From contig PXBU01000151.1 of NCBI GenBank assembly GCA_003566795.1, positions 1 to 5,273 of the forward strand: DNA of 5,273 nucleotides. Direction: 5' to 3'. The position numbers and the translations under genes were made by a program. This document shows, in pieces, positions 4,966 through 5,273 of the stretch (the stretch's first letter is position 1; each line of letters begins with the position of its first letter). The notes beneath the pieces are model-generated. The model was given only the letters and a program-made list of their open reading frames with translations, had not been told where the DNA came from and did not search any database. The DNA comes from Puniceicoccaceae bacterium (GTDB taxonomy: Bacteria; Verrucomicrobiota; Verrucomicrobiia; Opitutales; Coraliomargaritaceae).

Positions 4966-5273
4966 ATGAACACCTTTGTGCTGAAGGCTCTTTATCAAAG
5001 AATCCAGGGTTGTCATGATTGCCCTAACATGTGTCCAGTCAAGGCGGTGCGCAATGAAAAGGCCGTATCTAAGCACACTGACATATTCATTGTTTCACAG
5101 GCTTTAGCAAAGTCCACGCTACGGCTGAGCGGGGTCAATTTCTTTGACCAAAATGGCGTTCTGGGAAGGACAGGCATGAACCTGGAGAAGCTATTCAATC
5201 CAATAGGCTATACGGTCTATCCGGCTCAAGATATAAAGCTTGGATCAGGAGCCATAATTCCGGGCGCCACGAA
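4966..5273 (+). CDS. Uracil-DNA-glycosylase-like protein, 5' part (runs off the window)
   Basis: The first 102 residues are visible. Cys16 and Cys19 in GCHDCPNMCPV, with Cys23, match the N-terminal cysteine pair that helps hold the 4Fe-4S cluster of family 4 type uracil-DNA glycosylases. Then DIFIVSQALAKSTLR (40-54) occupies the place of the first active-site strand and loop, where classical family 4 enzymes read GEAPG. GVLGRTGMNLEKLF (64-77) corresponds to their GxPFVGxxGxxL segment, and GYTVYP follows at 81-86. Known members remove uracil or other damaged bases from DNA to start base excision repair. The loop differs strongly from the classical sequence, so base specificity is uncertain. 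ATG at 4966 is the first start after an in-frame TAG at 4918-4920; no clear ribosome binding site is visible. It points away from the minus-strand cluster. Confidence 0.75.
   Translation, partial: MNTFVLKALYQRIQGCHDCPNMCPVKAVRNEKAVSKHTDIFIVSQALAKSTLRLSGVNFFDQNGVLGRTGMNLEKLFNPIGYTVYPAQDIKLGSGAIIPGAT

Overview
This is a 5.3 kb accessory-type stretch of bacterial DNA. The host is most likely a proteobacterium, perhaps a gammaproteobacterium. That rests only on the gene families, the moderate-to-high GC of the left end and Shine-Dalgarno-led small genes; no taxonomic marker gene is present. Most coding is on the minus strand. Both edges cut through a recognisable gene.

Left edge (1-917, minus): the N-terminal 305 residues of a Cas4/RecB-like DUF2779 protein. 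It has a PD-(D/E)xK nuclease core, cysteines suited to an Fe-S cluster, and the beginning of a second domain with an LDFE motif. Directly upstream lies a 23-codon stump of an IS4-family (DUF4372) transposase. A 10-bp direct repeat occurs once in the stump and once at the nuclease ribosome binding site. From 1000 to 1576 I see no convincing gene, only two terminator-like hairpins oriented for minus-strand transcription.

Centre (1577-3794, minus): four genes in one direction. In transcription order they are an unrecognised 160-aa protein, an unrecognised 97-aa protein behind a very strong ribosome binding site, an unrecognised 74-aa protein, and a 319-aa PPP-type metallophosphoesterase with its whole metal-binding motif set. 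Both gene ends before the 74-aa gene are odd. Open reading continues past the stop of the 97-aa gene to just before the next start, and a second frame runs past the stop of the 160-aa gene to end inside the next ribosome binding site. These may be frameshifted or nonsense-interrupted genes, or tightly coupled ones.

Right part (3810-4965): more than 1.1 kb with no convincing gene. It holds weak ORFs, a 21-bp imperfect copy of part of the 160-aa gene, and several inverted repeats. At the right edge, on the plus strand, the first 102 residues of a uracil-DNA-glycosylase-like protein begin at 4966, preceded by a nested inverted repeat.

Taken together, two DNA-acting enzymes flank a cluster of orphan small genes plus a phosphoesterase, with IS debris and gene relics. 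That resembles an island or defence-type neighbourhood, but the sequence does not show that these genes act together.
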